NCBI GenBank assembly: GCA_016182965.1
Contig: JACPFM010000129.1
Coordinates: forward strand, 1 to 64,000
Length of the DNA: 64,000 bases
Source: Deltaproteobacteria bacterium
Lineage (GTDB): Bacteria > Myxococcota_A > Polyangia > Polyangiales > JADJMO01
Reading direction: 5' to 3'
Below, piece by piece: positions 19,875 through 28,140 of this stretch; positions within the stretch are counted from its first letter, which is position 1; every line of letters begins with the position of its first letter. A model generated the notes under the pieces. The model saw nothing but the letters and a program-made list of their open reading frames with translations, had not been told where the DNA came from and ran no database searches. The position numbers and the translations under genes are program-made.

Positions 19875-20961
19875 GCAGCCGGCCGCGCGGGCGCTGGGCC
19901 GACGCGATCGCGTCGTCGATCACGTGGCGGTGCGGCGACTTCGCGCAGACCGGATCGGCGTTGGTCGGATCGCCGGTGAGGAGCATCGCCTGGCAGCGGC
20001 AGCCGCCGAAGTCCTTGTCCCGCTCGTCGCACGAGCGGCAGGGCTCCTTCATCCAGAGGTCGCCGCGGAACGCCTGGAAGGCGGGTGAAGAGCGCCAGAT
20101 CCACTCGAGCGGGTGGCGGCGCACGTTGGGGAGCTCGAGCCCGCGGATCACCCGCGCCGCCTGACAGGGCAGCGCCGTGCCGTCGGGCGCGACGGTGAGG
20201 TGGACGGCACCCCACCCGTTCATGCACGCCTTGGGGCGCTGCTCGTAATAGTCGGGCACCACGAAGTAGATGGTCATGTGCCGCCCGAGGCGCGCGCGCG
20301 CCGCCCGCACCACCGCCTCGGCGGCCTCGACCTGTGCGCGCGTCGGGAGGAGCTCGTCGCGATTCGCGAGCGCCCAGCCGTAGTACTGGAGGTTCGCGAG
20401 CTCGACGAACTCGACGCCCAGCTCCTCGGCGAGCGCGAGCAGCGGCTCGATCCGATCGACGTTGCGCCGGGACACCGGCACGTTGAGCACCATCGGGTAG
20501 CCCGCCGCCTTGATCGCACGCGCGATCGCGATCTTGTGCTCGCCGACGCGCGCGCCGACCAGCTCGTCGCCGAGGGCTGGGTCGCGCGCCTGGATCGACA
20601 GCTGGATCTGCCTCAGGCCCGCCGCCTTCAAGCGCACGAGGCGCTCCTCGGTCAGCGCGACGCCCGAGGTGATCAGGTTCGTGTAGTAGCCGAGCCGATC
20701 GGCCTCCGCGACGAGCTCCTCGAGGTCCTTGCGCAGACAGGGCTCGCCGCCGGTGAACCCGAGCTGCAGCGCGCCCAGGCTGCGCGCCTCCGCGAGCACC
20801 CGCTTCCACTCGTCGGTCGAGAGCTCGCTGTCGTACGCGTCGAGGTCGAGCGGGTTGCTGCACCACGAGCACCGGAGCGGGCAGCGGTAGGTGAGCTCCG
20901 CCACGAGCCATAGCGGCTGCCCGCGCCCGTCAAGCGTCGGTGCGGATCCAGCCTCGCTCAC
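19846..20961 (-). CDS. pqqE: PQQ biosynthesis radical SAM enzyme PqqE
   Basis: A 371-residue SPASM-family radical SAM enzyme. The cluster motif CPLRCSWC (Cys27, Cys31, Cys34) binds the SAM 4Fe-4S centre. The C-terminal part has the auxiliary-cluster cysteines in KACMNGWGAVHLTV, LPCQAARVI, EPCRSCDERDKDFGGCRCQA and DPVCAKSPHR, as in PqqE. It makes the Glu-Tyr carbon-carbon bond in PqqA, which PqqD presents to it. The GTG start at 20961 has a strong GGAGG 6 bases upstream and overlaps pqqD by 32 bp. pqqB and pqqC are not in this window. Confidence 0.95.
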   Translation of the reverse strand: MSEAGSAPTLDGRGQPLWLVAELTYRCPLRCSWCSNPLDLDAYDSELSTDEWKRVLAEARSLGALQLGFTGGEPCLRKDLEELVAEADRLGYYTNLITSGVALTEERLVRLKAAGLRQIQLSIQARDPALGDELVGARVGEHKIAIARAIKAAGYPMVLNVPVSRRNVDRIEPLLALAEELGVEFVELANLQYYGWALANRDELLPTRAQVEAAEAVVRAARARLGRHMTIYFVVPDYYEQRPKACMNGWGAVHLTVAPDGTALPCQAARVIRGLELPNVRRHPLEWIWRSSPAFQAFRGDLWMKEPCRSCDERDKDFGGCRCQAMLLTGDPTNADPVCAKSPHRHVIDDAIASAQRPRGRLLMRARAAGR

Positions 20962-21208
20962 GCGCGTCCTCCAGGAACTGCAGCACGTCCGCCCGGATGG
21001 CGTCGACTGCCTCGACGGCGAACTCCTCGGCGAGCTGCGCGACGATGTCGGCGACGCGCTGCCCCGTGCATCGCGAGAGGATCTCCGCCGCCGTGGCGTT
21101 GAGCTTCACGATGCCCTCCGGGTAGAGCAACACGTGCGCGTCCTGCGAGGGCTCCCAGCGGAAGAGGTACGCTGGGCTCTTTCGGACCACGTCGTCGAGC
21201 CGGATCAT
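20930..21208 (-). CDS. pqqD: PQQ peptide chaperone PqqD
   Basis: A 92-residue winged-helix RiPP recognition element. It binds the PqqA leader and delivers it to PqqE. Typical phrases are VVRKSPAYLFRWEPSQDAH, LLYPEGIVKLNATAAEIL and the C-terminal helix DVLQFLEDARERGWI. Length is normal for free-standing PqqD. ATG 21208 overlaps the pqqA stop by one base (TGATG), which fixes the start and implies translational coupling. Confidence 0.95.
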   Translation of the reverse strand: MIRLDDVVRKSPAYLFRWEPSQDAHVLLYPEGIVKLNATAAEILSRCTGQRVADIVAQLAEEFAVEAVDAIRADVLQFLEDARERGWIRTDA

Positions 21209-21300
21209 CAGCGCGTGTTCTCGTAGGCGGTGACCTCGAAGCCGAGCCGGAGGTCCTGGTAGGCCGGTCGGATCCACGTGCGCTTGGGGCGGTCGGTCAT
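21208..21300 (-). CDS. pqqA: PQQ precursor peptide PqqA
   Basis: A 30-residue peptide, MTDRPKRTWIR... ending FEVTAYENTR. It carries the invariant Glu-x3-Tyr pair (Glu22 and Tyr26) that PqqE cross-links to form the PQQ backbone. The Trp and basic residues before it act as leader. AGGAG lies 7 bases upstream of the ATG. The stop overlaps the pqqD start by one base. The gene is shorter than most automated cut-offs and would be missed easily. Confidence 0.95.
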   Translation of the reverse strand: MTDRPKRTWIRPAYQDLRLGFEVTAYENTR

Positions 21301-21424
21301 CTCCGGGCTCCTGTCGCGTCTCGGTCCGTCGCGAATCGGCGGTCGAACCCTGCGCGGTTGGATGCCCCGCTGCGCGCCTTGCTGCGCGGAGCGCGACCGT
21401 CGGACGGCCCGGCCCAGCCCCCCC

Positions 21425-21542
21425 GTTCGCGATCGCGTCCGCGTCCGCGTTCGCCTTCGCCTTCGCGTCCGCCTTCGCGTTCGCGTGCGCCTTCGCGTTC
21501 GCGTTCGCGTTCGCGTTCGCGTTCGCCTTCGCGTTCGCCTTC
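21425..21542. repeat. Degenerate hexanucleotide array (GCGTTC-type)
   Basis: Roughly nineteen tandem 6-bp units alternate between GCGTTC, GCCTTC and GCGTCC. The array fills the gap between the 3' end of the lipoprotein gene (21552) and the pqqA start (21300), so it lies 125-240 bp upstream of pqqA on its coding strand. A minus-strand reading frame through it would encode only Lys/Ala/Asn repeats and is not considered a gene. Confidence 0.85.
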
Positions 21543-21551
21543 CCGCCTCCG

Positions 21552-21959
21552 TCAGCCGGTCTCGCCGGCGTCCGACGAGGCATCCACGGCCGCCCCGGCG
21601 TCGCCCGCCGCGTCGGACGCAGCGTCTCCCTGGACGTTGCCGTCCGACGTACCGTCGGCAACGCCGTCACCCCCGCCGTCGAACGGACCGGGCCCCGGCA
21701 TGCAGGGCCCGTCTTCGACCGCCTGCCACGCGCCGCTCTCGCACACGAGAGCGACGGTGCGACCCGTGGAGTCGGACACGCAGACGGCCCCGCCGCTGCA
21801 CGCGCACCCACGGCTCCCCGCGGCGTAGGCGCGATCGAGGTTGCTCGAGGGCGAGTAGCAGGACGCGTCGGAGGACTCGCTGGAGCAGCCGCCCGACCAT
21901 GCGAGAGCGGCGAACGCGAGGGCGAGCACCGAGCACCCGAGCGACGAGGCGCGGTTCAT
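21552..21959 (-). CDS. Small Cys-containing secreted lipoprotein, unknown function
   Basis: A 135-residue protein starting MNRASSLGCSVLALAFAALA with a lipobox-like WSGGC near residue 25. The mature part has a short Cys-rich core (SRGCACSGGAVCVSDSTG, VCESGAWQ, DGPCMPGPG) resembling small disulfide-bonded secreted domains, then an Asp/Ala/Gly/Ser-rich tail ending SSDAGETG. I do not recognise a function. The hexanucleotide array begins just after its stop. The start at ATG 21959 puts the signal peptide first. Confidence 0.7.
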   Translation of the reverse strand: MNRASSLGCSVLALAFAALAWSGGCSSESSDASCYSPSSNLDRAYAAGSRGCACSGGAVCVSDSTGRTVALVCESGAWQAVEDGPCMPGPGPFDGGGDGVADGTSDGNVQGDAASDAAGDAGAAVDASSDAGETG

Positions 21960-22351
21960 GCGGAGGTCTTTCGTGAAGGATCGTGGTTCGGACCGTGTGT
22001 CGACGAAGCAGGCTGCGTGCCACCGCCGCGCCGCGAGCGCCGAGCACCGGTCGACGAACATCCGCGCGCGATCGGTGTCCCTGGGGCGGCGCGGTGTGCC
22101 AGCCATGACGGCGCCGTCAGCCATGTTCCGCCGCAAGGGACCCCGACGCCGCGTGACGACGCGGCACGCGCGTCGATCAGCGGCCCGCACGGCATGACGC
22201 CCGTCCACCCCCGCCGTCCACCGACCGCACGTGTCAGCCGTGTCCCCGGTCCGATCACCGTGTCGGTGACCGTCCGAGTGGCGCCTTTCACGAACGCTGC
22301 CAGTGCCTGTTTTTGACCGCTGCGCCGTTGACGGCGGGGTCTCGGCGTCAT
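21960..22351. other. 392-bp divergent intergenic region
   Basis: This lies between the lipoprotein gene on the minus strand and the transposase-like gene on the plus strand. It should hold promoters for both. I see no convincing ORF, strong palindrome or repeat in it. Confidence 0.4.
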
Positions 22352-23098
22352 ATGCTGAATCAAGTGAAGCGATCGCGCCAGCTCCCGCTCCACTTCCGCA
22401 GCCACGGCGGTCGGCGTCCGGGGGCTGGTCGCAAGCGCCGGTCCGACGATTCGGTGCCCCACGCGCCGCGCCCAGCGTTCGACGGCGCGCGCCAACCGCT
22501 GCACGTCACGCTGCGCATGGCGCGCGGGGTCTTCAACCTGCGTAGCCAACGCGGCTACCGCGTCATCGAGCGCACGCTCGCCGACGAGCGCCGCCTCGCC
22601 GACGGCGCGCCAACCGCTCGTCGCGCGCAGCGCAGGGCACGCACCGACGCCGCCGAGGCGCCGCCGCTCCGCGTCGTGCACTACTCCGTGCAAGGCAACC
22701 ACGTGCACCTGGTGCTCGAGGCGGCCGATCGGGCGGCCCTCTCGGCGCGCATGCGCTCCTTCTCCATCCGCCTCGCGCGCAGGCTCAACGCGATGATGGG
22801 CCGCCGGCGCGGTCGCGTGATCGCCGAGCGCTACCATCTGCACGTGCTGCGCACCACGCGCGAGGTGCGCAACGCGATCCGCTACGTGGTGCTCAACCAC
22901 GTGCGCCACGCCGCGCAGGCGGGTCGCGTCGGCATCACCGTCGACCCGTTCTCGTCCGGTCCGTCGTTCGCGCACTGGAGCGGGCCGGTGCGCGCGCTCG
23001 ACTGGTCACCCGGCACCGGACCACCGCCAGTCGCGGCCCCATGCACGTGGTCGCTGCGCGTGGGCTGGTTGCGGCACGGGGCGATCGACGCACGTTGA
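22352..23098 (+). CDS. REP-associated tyrosine transposase-like protein (RAYT, Y1/HUH family)
   Basis: A 248-residue protein with the N-terminal GGRRPGAGRKRR motif seen in many RAYTs. It then has an alpha/beta HUH nuclease fold: HVTLRMARGVFNLR, the metal-binding His-x-His in GNHVHLVLEA, and the candidate catalytic Tyr in AERYHLHVL. RAYTs are domesticated IS200/IS605 relatives that act on short palindromic REP sequences and usually occur once per genome without flanking ends. No insertion-sequence ends are visible here. ATG 22352 is the likely start; GTG 22363 is possible. The REP-like hairpins in this window could be its substrates, which is inference. Confidence 0.85.
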   Translation: MLNQVKRSRQLPLHFRSHGGRRPGAGRKRRSDDSVPHAPRPAFDGARQPLHVTLRMARGVFNLRSQRGYRVIERTLADERRLADGAPTARRAQRRARTDAAEAPPLRVVHYSVQGNHVHLVLEAADRAALSARMRSFSIRLARRLNAMMGRRRGRVIAERYHLHVLRTTREVRNAIRYVVLNHVRHAAQAGRVGITVDPFSSGPSFAHWSGPVRALDWSPGTGPPPVAAPCTWSLRVGWLRHGAIDAR

Positions 23099-23113
23099 CC
23101 GCGCCCGCGCGCC

Positions 23114-23668
23114 ATGCGCGCCCTCCTCGCGGCGGCGGTGCTCGTCTCGGTGTCAGCCGAAGCCGCTGCACAGAGCACGTCGGGTCGAGGCTCCTACTCG
23201 GGCGGGTCGCGCTACAACGCACGAGGGAGCCCGCCGCTGAAGTGCGAGGTCGCCCGGTGTGCGCTCCCCACCGGCGCGATCGTCCTCGGGGCCATGTCGT
23301 CGACGTACGTCGTCACGAGGATGGCGTGGACGGTGCAGGCCGGCGAGCTGCCGGTCGGCGCGCACGTCGCCGGCGCGCTCGCCGGCGGCCTCTCGGTCGT
23401 GACGGCCACGCTGTACGCCACCACCGACGATCCCGCGCCGCGCCATCAGACCTTCGGCACCGTCGCATGCCTGACCGTCGGCGTTCCCGCGCTGCTCCTC
23501 GGCCTCCACGGCCTGATCACCGCCGACGCCGAGCGCGACGCGGTGAAGCCCGGTCCGGTGCCCAACTGGTACGGCCCGAGCTACCTGCGGGTGCACGGCG
23601 GTCCGGCCACGGTCGCCGACCTGCGCGGCGCGCCGTCACCGGGGCTCGCGGTGGGCGGTCTGTTCTGA
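23114..23668 (+). CDS. Exported membrane-associated hypothetical protein
   Basis: A 184-residue protein with a signal peptide (MRALLAAAVLVSVSAEAAAQ, cleavage after AQ). A Gly/Ser/Tyr-rich stretch follows, then two or three hydrophobic segments (LPTGAIVLGAMSSTYVV, HVAGALAGGLSVVTATLYA, VGVPALLLGLHGLI). No domain is recognised. It begins 15 bp after the RAYT-like gene and could be co-transcribed, but no functional link is evident. Confidence 0.6.
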   Translation: MRALLAAAVLVSVSAEAAAQSTSGRGSYSGGSRYNARGSPPLKCEVARCALPTGAIVLGAMSSTYVVTRMAWTVQAGELPVGAHVAGALAGGLSVVTATLYATTDDPAPRHQTFGTVACLTVGVPALLLGLHGLITADAERDAVKPGPVPNWYGPSYLRVHGGPATVADLRGAPSPGLAVGGLF

Positions 23669-23859
23669 CGCGATGGTGCGAACGGTCGCCTCGAAGCGAG
23701 CCACCGCGCCTCGGCCTGCGCCCAATGATCACCGGAGTCGACGAGGAGCTCGAGTAGCTCGTCGAAGATCGGGATCTCGGCGCCGACCGGGATCGGCCTT
23801 ACCACGCGCTCGAGGAACGCCACCTTCGACAGCAGCTCGGGACGACGACGCCGGACCAC

Positions 23860-24309
23860 GTGTTGACGTGCACGAGGAAGCTCACAGCCGACGGCGTCAT
23901 CAGCCAGAAGGGCATGCGCGCGTCGGGAGCGAACGGTTGGTACGGGCGCTACGCCCTGCTGAACGGCGTCCCCTCCCTGATCCATGTCAGCACCTACAAG
24001 TGGACGAGGCTGGCACCGAACCCTCTCTGGATCACGATCTTCGGGCCGAGCTGGCGCAACACGGACCCCGCCTCGGTGAGCAAGGTCCTCGCTGCGTACG
24101 GGGTCGAGAACCCTGGTCTGTTGCACCACGATGCGACCGTTTCCCCTACGGTGCTACTGCGCGTCCCAACCGGCGCCGAACGCCACGAGGTCGTCGCGGC
24201 CGTGGCGGATCAGGTCCGGCACCTCGCGCCTTCGGTTGCCGGACTCGCCAGCACTGCGCCGGCCAAGCCCGCAGCGCCCGAGCCAGAGACAGAAACTGCG
24301 GAGTCATAG
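23860..24309 (+). pseudogene. Probable gene remnant, C-terminal part of an unknown protein
   Basis: A 149-codon frame that begins at a GTG with no ribosome site, just after an in-frame TAG (23755). The residues look like genuine protein (GWYGRYALLNGVPSLIHVST, WITIFGPSWRN) and loosely recall the C-terminal part of PD-(D/E)XK-type uncharacterised proteins, but I cannot name a family. Flanking DNA (23669-24440) encodes nothing coherent on either strand, though the antisense strand at 23690-23840 gives a plausible helical fragment. I read the area as decayed, possibly acquired DNA. Confidence 0.35.
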
Positions 24310-24440
24310 AGATCCCGTGCCAGCACCTCGCCGCGTGATCCAAGTCGCGTGCGTTGCTGGGTACGGGGCCGGCGCTGCAGGATGAGCGAGTGGGAACCAC
24401 CGAAGGGCGCGGCCCTCGTCGAGCATCGTGGCCCGCTCGA

Positions 24441-24800
24441 TCAGCGCGTCACCGGTATCGAGGCGACCTCGGCTGACGCGTGCGGTGGAAGGCTCAACGA
24501 CCACGAACCGGCCGGCAGTGGGCCGTTTCCGCAACGAGGCTCCGTATCACACCAGGTCACGTCGGGCAGGCCGTCCTTGAAGCGAAACGCCTCGAAGCAT
24601 CCGGATGGCCCGCCGACCGCAGGACGCCACCCATGATCAATGCCGGCTTCGAACCACTCGGCGACGCTGACACGACCGTCGCAATCGAGGTCTCGCCGGT
24701 GATGCGGGACGTCTCCGAGCGCCGCGAGCGCCGTCCATGCACCCGCCACGGCGCCCAGGGCGCAGCAACCCGCGAGCATGCAGCGCCGTCGACTCGTCAC
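24441..24800 (-). CDS. Tat-exported protein with one EF-hand-like motif
   Basis: About 119 residues. A GTG start at 24800 gives VTSRRRCMLAGCCALGAVAG, a twin-arginine-like signal. The mature part carries one calcium-loop-like motif DLDCDGRVSVAEWFEAG (D-x-D-x-D-G-x-V-x-x-x-E), which resembles dockerin or EF-hand loops. Six Cys residues follow or flank it and could form disulfides (GCFEAF, WCDTEPRCGNG). No Shine-Dalgarno is convincing, so the start is uncertain. Function unknown. Confidence 0.5.
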   Translation of the reverse strand: MTSRRRCMLAGCCALGAVAGAWTALAALGDVPHHRRDLDCDGRVSVAEWFEAGIDHGWRPAVGGPSGCFEAFRFKDGLPDVTWCDTEPRCGNGPLPAGSWSLSLPPHASAEVASIPVTR

Positions 24801-24923
24801 CTTGATGGTATGCGGCGAGGGCCGAGATGGCGTCAAGACGCCATCGCGTGATGCCCCGGCGGGCACCTGCGTCGCGGCGACCCCCGCTCGGCGGGCGTGT
24901 CCGATGGAGCGTAGACTCCGTGG

Positions 24924-25418
24924 GTGTGCTGGTTCATCACCGTCGCGGTCTCGGCGAAGATGGAACCGGCCTTCCACGCACGCGCGCACGCCGCTGCGCT
25001 GGAGACGTCGCAGCAGGAGAACGCGTCGATCTCGTCGTTTCTCGCGACGCTCGACCGCGGTCCGCCGGACGCGCGCCTGTGGACGGTGACGACAGGCGGC
25101 TGTTCGTGCGATCTCGTCACGACTGCTCCGGTCGACCGTCGGCTGCGTGGTCACGAGCGGCGTCAACGACTGGCGGGAGCCGCGATCGCCGGCGTTGCAG
25201 TGCGGCGCGACGTGCGCGAGTTGCTCGCGAGCGTCGCGGAGCTCGGGCGACCGGTCGCGATCGTCATACACACGTACGGCGGGACGCTCGATGAGCGCTT
25301 CACGCTCACGGCGGGCGCGCGATGGACGCCGGATGAGATGCGGTCAAACGACACGCATTTCACGCCCGATACGACGTGCATCGTGCGGGTGATCGCCGGG
25401 TATCATCGTTCGTCGTGA
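24924..25418 (+). CDS. Conserved hypothetical protein (MCxFIT N terminus)
   Basis: A 164-residue protein with start GTG 24924. The N terminus MCWFITVAVSAK and an internal GGCSCDLVTTA resemble a family of uncharacterised bacterial proteins that start MC(K/T)FIT and have a CxC pair. The middle has a plausible alpha/beta segment (PVAIVIHTYGGTLDERFTL). It overlaps the convergent tfoX-like gene by 16 bp. Base composition is a little less GC-biased than its neighbours. I cannot assign a function. Confidence 0.55.
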   Translation: MCWFITVAVSAKMEPAFHARAHAAALETSQQENASISSFLATLDRGPPDARLWTVTTGGCSCDLVTTAPVDRRLRGHERRQRLAGAAIAGVAVRRDVRELLASVAELGRPVAIVIHTYGGTLDERFTLTAGARWTPDEMRSNDTHFTPDTTCIVRVIAGYHRSS

Positions 25419-25861
25419 CCCCGCCGCGCCGCCTTCTTCGCCGCCGGCTTCTGCGGAGCGCCCTCTTTCGAGGAGGCCTTCTTGGGAGAGGCCTTCTTCT
25501 TCGCCGCCGCCCCACCGCCCGCCTGCTCCCACGCGCGCGACACCCACGGTCGCAGCGCGTCCTCGTCCTCGTTCCACGTGTCGGGGACGAGCAGCCACGA
25601 ACCCATGATCATCTTGCCGCCCGGCGACCACGGTTCGACGCCGTTCACGCGCGCGAGGGCCGAGTACGCCTCCGAATCGGGGAGCTTCACCCCGATTCTT
25701 CCCGTCTTCCAGATGAGCGCGAAGATCGCTCCATCACGGAACCACGTGTCGCAGCCGAACATGCGCTTGCGCGTCACGCCGGGGCGCGCACCCATCACGG
25801 CTTCGACGCGCTCCCTCAGCCAATCGAGCTCGGTCGACATGCCGGACATCGTAAGGCTCAT
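25403..25861 (-). CDS. TfoX N-terminal domain protein
   Basis: About 152 residues. The TfoX_N fold covers residues 10-115: LDWLRERVEAVMGARPGVTR, KRMFGCDTWFRDGAIFALIW and GVKLPD. The Lys/Ala-rich tail (KKKASPKKAS...KKAARRGH) looks nucleic-acid binding. TfoX in gammaproteobacteria controls competence, but stand-alone TfoX_N proteins have unknown roles. ATG 25861 overlaps the stop of the upstream ATPase gene as ATGA, suggesting coupled translation; in-frame ATGs at 25849 and 25840 are alternatives. Confidence 0.8.
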   Translation of the reverse strand: MSLTMSGMSTELDWLRERVEAVMGARPGVTRKRMFGCDTWFRDGAIFALIWKTGRIGVKLPDSEAYSALARVNGVEPWSPGGKMIMGSWLLVPDTWNEDEDALRPWVSRAWEQAGGGAAAKKKASPKKASSKEGAPQKPAAKKAARRGHDER

Positions 25862-26940
25862 TCGTCTTCGCGCGCATCCTCGACGATCGTCGTCGCCCCC
25901 TCGCGCAGCGTGAGCGTCACGCACGCTCCCCCGATCGCCCGCGCCAGCGTCGTCGAGTGCGTGGTCACCCAGATCTGCGAGCGCGCCGCCGCCGTCGCGA
26001 TCGCCTCGCCGAGCGCGGGCAGCAGCGACGGGTGCAGCGACGTCTCCGGTTCGTTGAGCGCGAGGAGCGTCGGCGCGCGCGGCGCGTACAGCGCAGCCAA
26101 CAAGCACAGGTAGCGGAGCGTCCCGTCCGACAGCTCGCGCGCGTCGAGCATGCGGCGCAGCCCCGGCATCCGCATGCGCACCGCGAAGCGCCCCTGATCG
26201 CAGTCGACCTCGAGCGAGGCGCCCGGGAACGCCACCATCACCGCGCGACTCAGCGCGTCGCCGTCCCCGATCTCGAAGATCGTCTGCAGCGCCGCCGCCA
26301 GATCGGCGCCGTCGTGCGCGAGGGCCACGGTGCGCACGCCGACCTGCGGCGAGCGGATCGGCGACGAGGGGTCGGTGCGGAAGTGATGGTAGAAGCGCCA
26401 GCTCATCAGCCGCTGGCGCACCGCCGACAGCTCCGGGTACTTGTGCGGCTCGCTGATCTGCGACAGCACCGACTCCGACTCGAAGAGCGAGAACGGGAAG
26501 TTCACCCGGCGCCCCTCGTCGTCGCTGCCCCACGCGCTGCCGTTGCCGCGCTCGAAGAGCGCCGTGCGGCGCTTGCCGACGTGCGCGGCGATCGACTCCG
26601 ACTTCACGACCGGATCGAGCACGAAGGCCGTCGGGTCCTGCGGTCCGACCGCCGGAAGCCCGAGCTCGAGGTCGTACTCGACCGGATCGAAGCGGATCGA
26701 CACCGCGGTGCGCACCGGCCCCTTCTTGCGCTCGCCGGCCCAGGTCACCGAGCCCATGCCGCCCTCGTCGGCGATGGTGCGGGCGAGCTCCCCGCGCGCG
26801 GCGGCGTGGAGGAGGTAGAGGGCGCGATAGAGGTTCGTCTTCCCGGTGCCGTTGGCGCCGACGACGACGGTCACCGGCGACAGCGGCAGATCGACCGCGC
26901 GCACCGACCGGTACCCGTGCACCGACAGCGCGTGGAGCAT
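25858..26940 (-). CDS. AAA family ATPase (RecF/OLD-like)
   Basis: A 360-residue SMC/RecF-type ATPase. The N terminus MLHALSVHGYRSVRAVDLPL is followed by Walker A GANGTGKT (residues 28-35). The C-terminal half has a signature ARELSDGTLRYLCLLAAL, Walker B TLLALNEPETSLHPSLLP and the switch VTTHSTTLARAI. Such predicted ATPases occur alone or beside nucleases in defence and DNA-repair settings; no nuclease partner is present. Start ATG 26940; it is divergent from the radical SAM operon with 87 bp between them, and it is coupled to the tfoX-like gene. Confidence 0.88.
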   Translation of the reverse strand: MLHALSVHGYRSVRAVDLPLSPVTVVVGANGTGKTNLYRALYLLHAAARGELARTIADEGGMGSVTWAGERKKGPVRTAVSIRFDPVEYDLELGLPAVGPQDPTAFVLDPVVKSESIAAHVGKRRTALFERGNGSAWGSDDEGRRVNFPFSLFESESVLSQISEPHKYPELSAVRQRLMSWRFYHHFRTDPSSPIRSPQVGVRTVALAHDGADLAAALQTIFEIGDGDALSRAVMVAFPGASLEVDCDQGRFAVRMRMPGLRRMLDARELSDGTLRYLCLLAALYAPRAPTLLALNEPETSLHPSLLPALGEAIATAAARSQIWVTTHSTTLARAIGGACVTLTLREGATTIVEDAREDE

Positions 26941-27027
26941 GCGCCGATCGTACTCGACGGGCCCGGCGCCCGCAGAGCGAGCTGCCGGCGCTGGACTCGG
27001 CCGCCCGACGCTGCAACGCTTGGGCGG

Positions 27028-28140
27028 ATGGATCGCCGCAAGGTCTCCAGCATCGCGCTCGAGCTGACCGCGTACTGCAACCAGAAGTGCGCGTACTGCT
27101 ACAACGAGTGGCGCGACGACGGCGGCCAGAGCATCGGCTACACCGAGTCCGAGAAGCTCTTCGCGCGCATCGATCGCCTGCTCGAGGCCTTCGAGCTCGA
27201 TCACGTCACCGTCACGGGCGGCGAGCCGTTCGCCCACAAAGACGTGTTCCGCCTCTTCGATCGCCTCGAGGCGGCGAAGGTGCCGATCCAGATCATCTCC
27301 AACGGCGGCCTGATCGACGACGCGTTGGCCGCGCGTCTGAAGGGCTACGACGTCCGCTACGTCCAGTGCACGCTCAACGCGCCGTCCGCCGAGCTGCACG
27401 CCGACCTGGTCGGCGGCGACGGCCATTTCGAGGCCACGCTCGAGGGCGTCCGCGCGCTGAAGCGCAACGGGGTGCCCGTCGTCGGGTGCGTGGTGGTCAC
27501 CAAGAAGAACGCACACCTCGTCTCCGACATCCTCGCCCTCTGGCACGAGCTCGGCGTCCGGCAAATCGCGATGTCGCGGTTCTCGCCCGCGGGCTATGCG
27601 ACGCGCGCGGTCGCAGAGCTGCTCCCCACGCGCGACGAGATGACCGTCGCCTTCGAGCAGGCGCTCCCCTGGGCGCGCGAGCGCGGCATGCGCATGTCGT
27701 GCACCATGCCGATCCCGCCCTGCGCGGTCGAGACCGAGCGCTTCGCGCCGATCAAGTTCGGGAGCTGCCCGATCGGCACGTCGATGCAGGAGCTGGCGCT
27801 CGGCCCCGACGGCAAGCTGAAGAACTGCACGCTGCACAAGACCGCGATCGGCGGCGCCGCCGACATCCTCGAGGTCGACGATCTGCGCGCGCTCCTCGAT
27901 GCGCCGGAGATCACCGAGTACCGCAAGCGCCTCCCGGCGTTCTGCGAGGGGTGCATCCACGCGAGCTCGTGCGGCGGCGGGTGCGGCGCGGCGGCCGAGT
28001 GGGTCCTCGGCGATACCAAGGCCACGCCCGATCCGTTCCTCTGGCAGCACATCGACGACGAGCTCGCCGCGCGCCTCGAAGACGAGCGCACGCGCGCGAG
28101 CAGCTCGAAGCAAAGGAGGCGCCTCGATGTCGTCGCATGA
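27028..28140 (+). CDS. Radical SAM/SPASM peptide-modifying enzyme (first gene of candidate RiPP operon)
   Basis: A 370-residue radical SAM enzyme. CNQKCAYC (Cys17, Cys21, Cys24) ligates the SAM cluster; TGGEPF is near residue 63. The C-terminal SPASM region has Cys247, Cys267, Cys306, Cys309, Cys315 and Cys319 for auxiliary clusters. SPASM enzymes modify ribosomal peptides, for example by Cys-to-carbon thioether bonds. The gene overlaps the next small gene by 14 bp, and that gene encodes a Cys/Asp repeat peptide, which makes it the likely substrate. Start ATG 27028. The reaction is inferred; no substrate-binding RRE domain is obvious. Confidence 0.9.
   Translation: MDRRKVSSIALELTAYCNQKCAYCYNEWRDDGGQSIGYTESEKLFARIDRLLEAFELDHVTVTGGEPFAHKDVFRLFDRLEAAKVPIQIISNGGLIDDALAARLKGYDVRYVQCTLNAPSAELHADLVGGDGHFEATLEGVRALKRNGVPVVGCVVVTKKNAHLVSDILALWHELGVRQIAMSRFSPAGYATRAVAELLPTRDEMTVAFEQALPWARERGMRMSCTMPIPPCAVETERFAPIKFGSCPIGTSMQELALGPDGKLKNCTLHKTAIGGAADILEVDDLRALLDAPEITEYRKRLPAFCEGCIHASSCGGGCGAAAEWVLGDTKATPDPFLWQHIDDELAARLEDERTRASSSKQRRRLDVVA

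Noticed and set aside
21425..21542. Lys/Ala/Asn repeat protein on the minus strand through the hexanucleotide array
   Set aside because: The frame has no start context and is simply the array translated. The real downstream genes are pqqA and pqqD, which have their own start signals.
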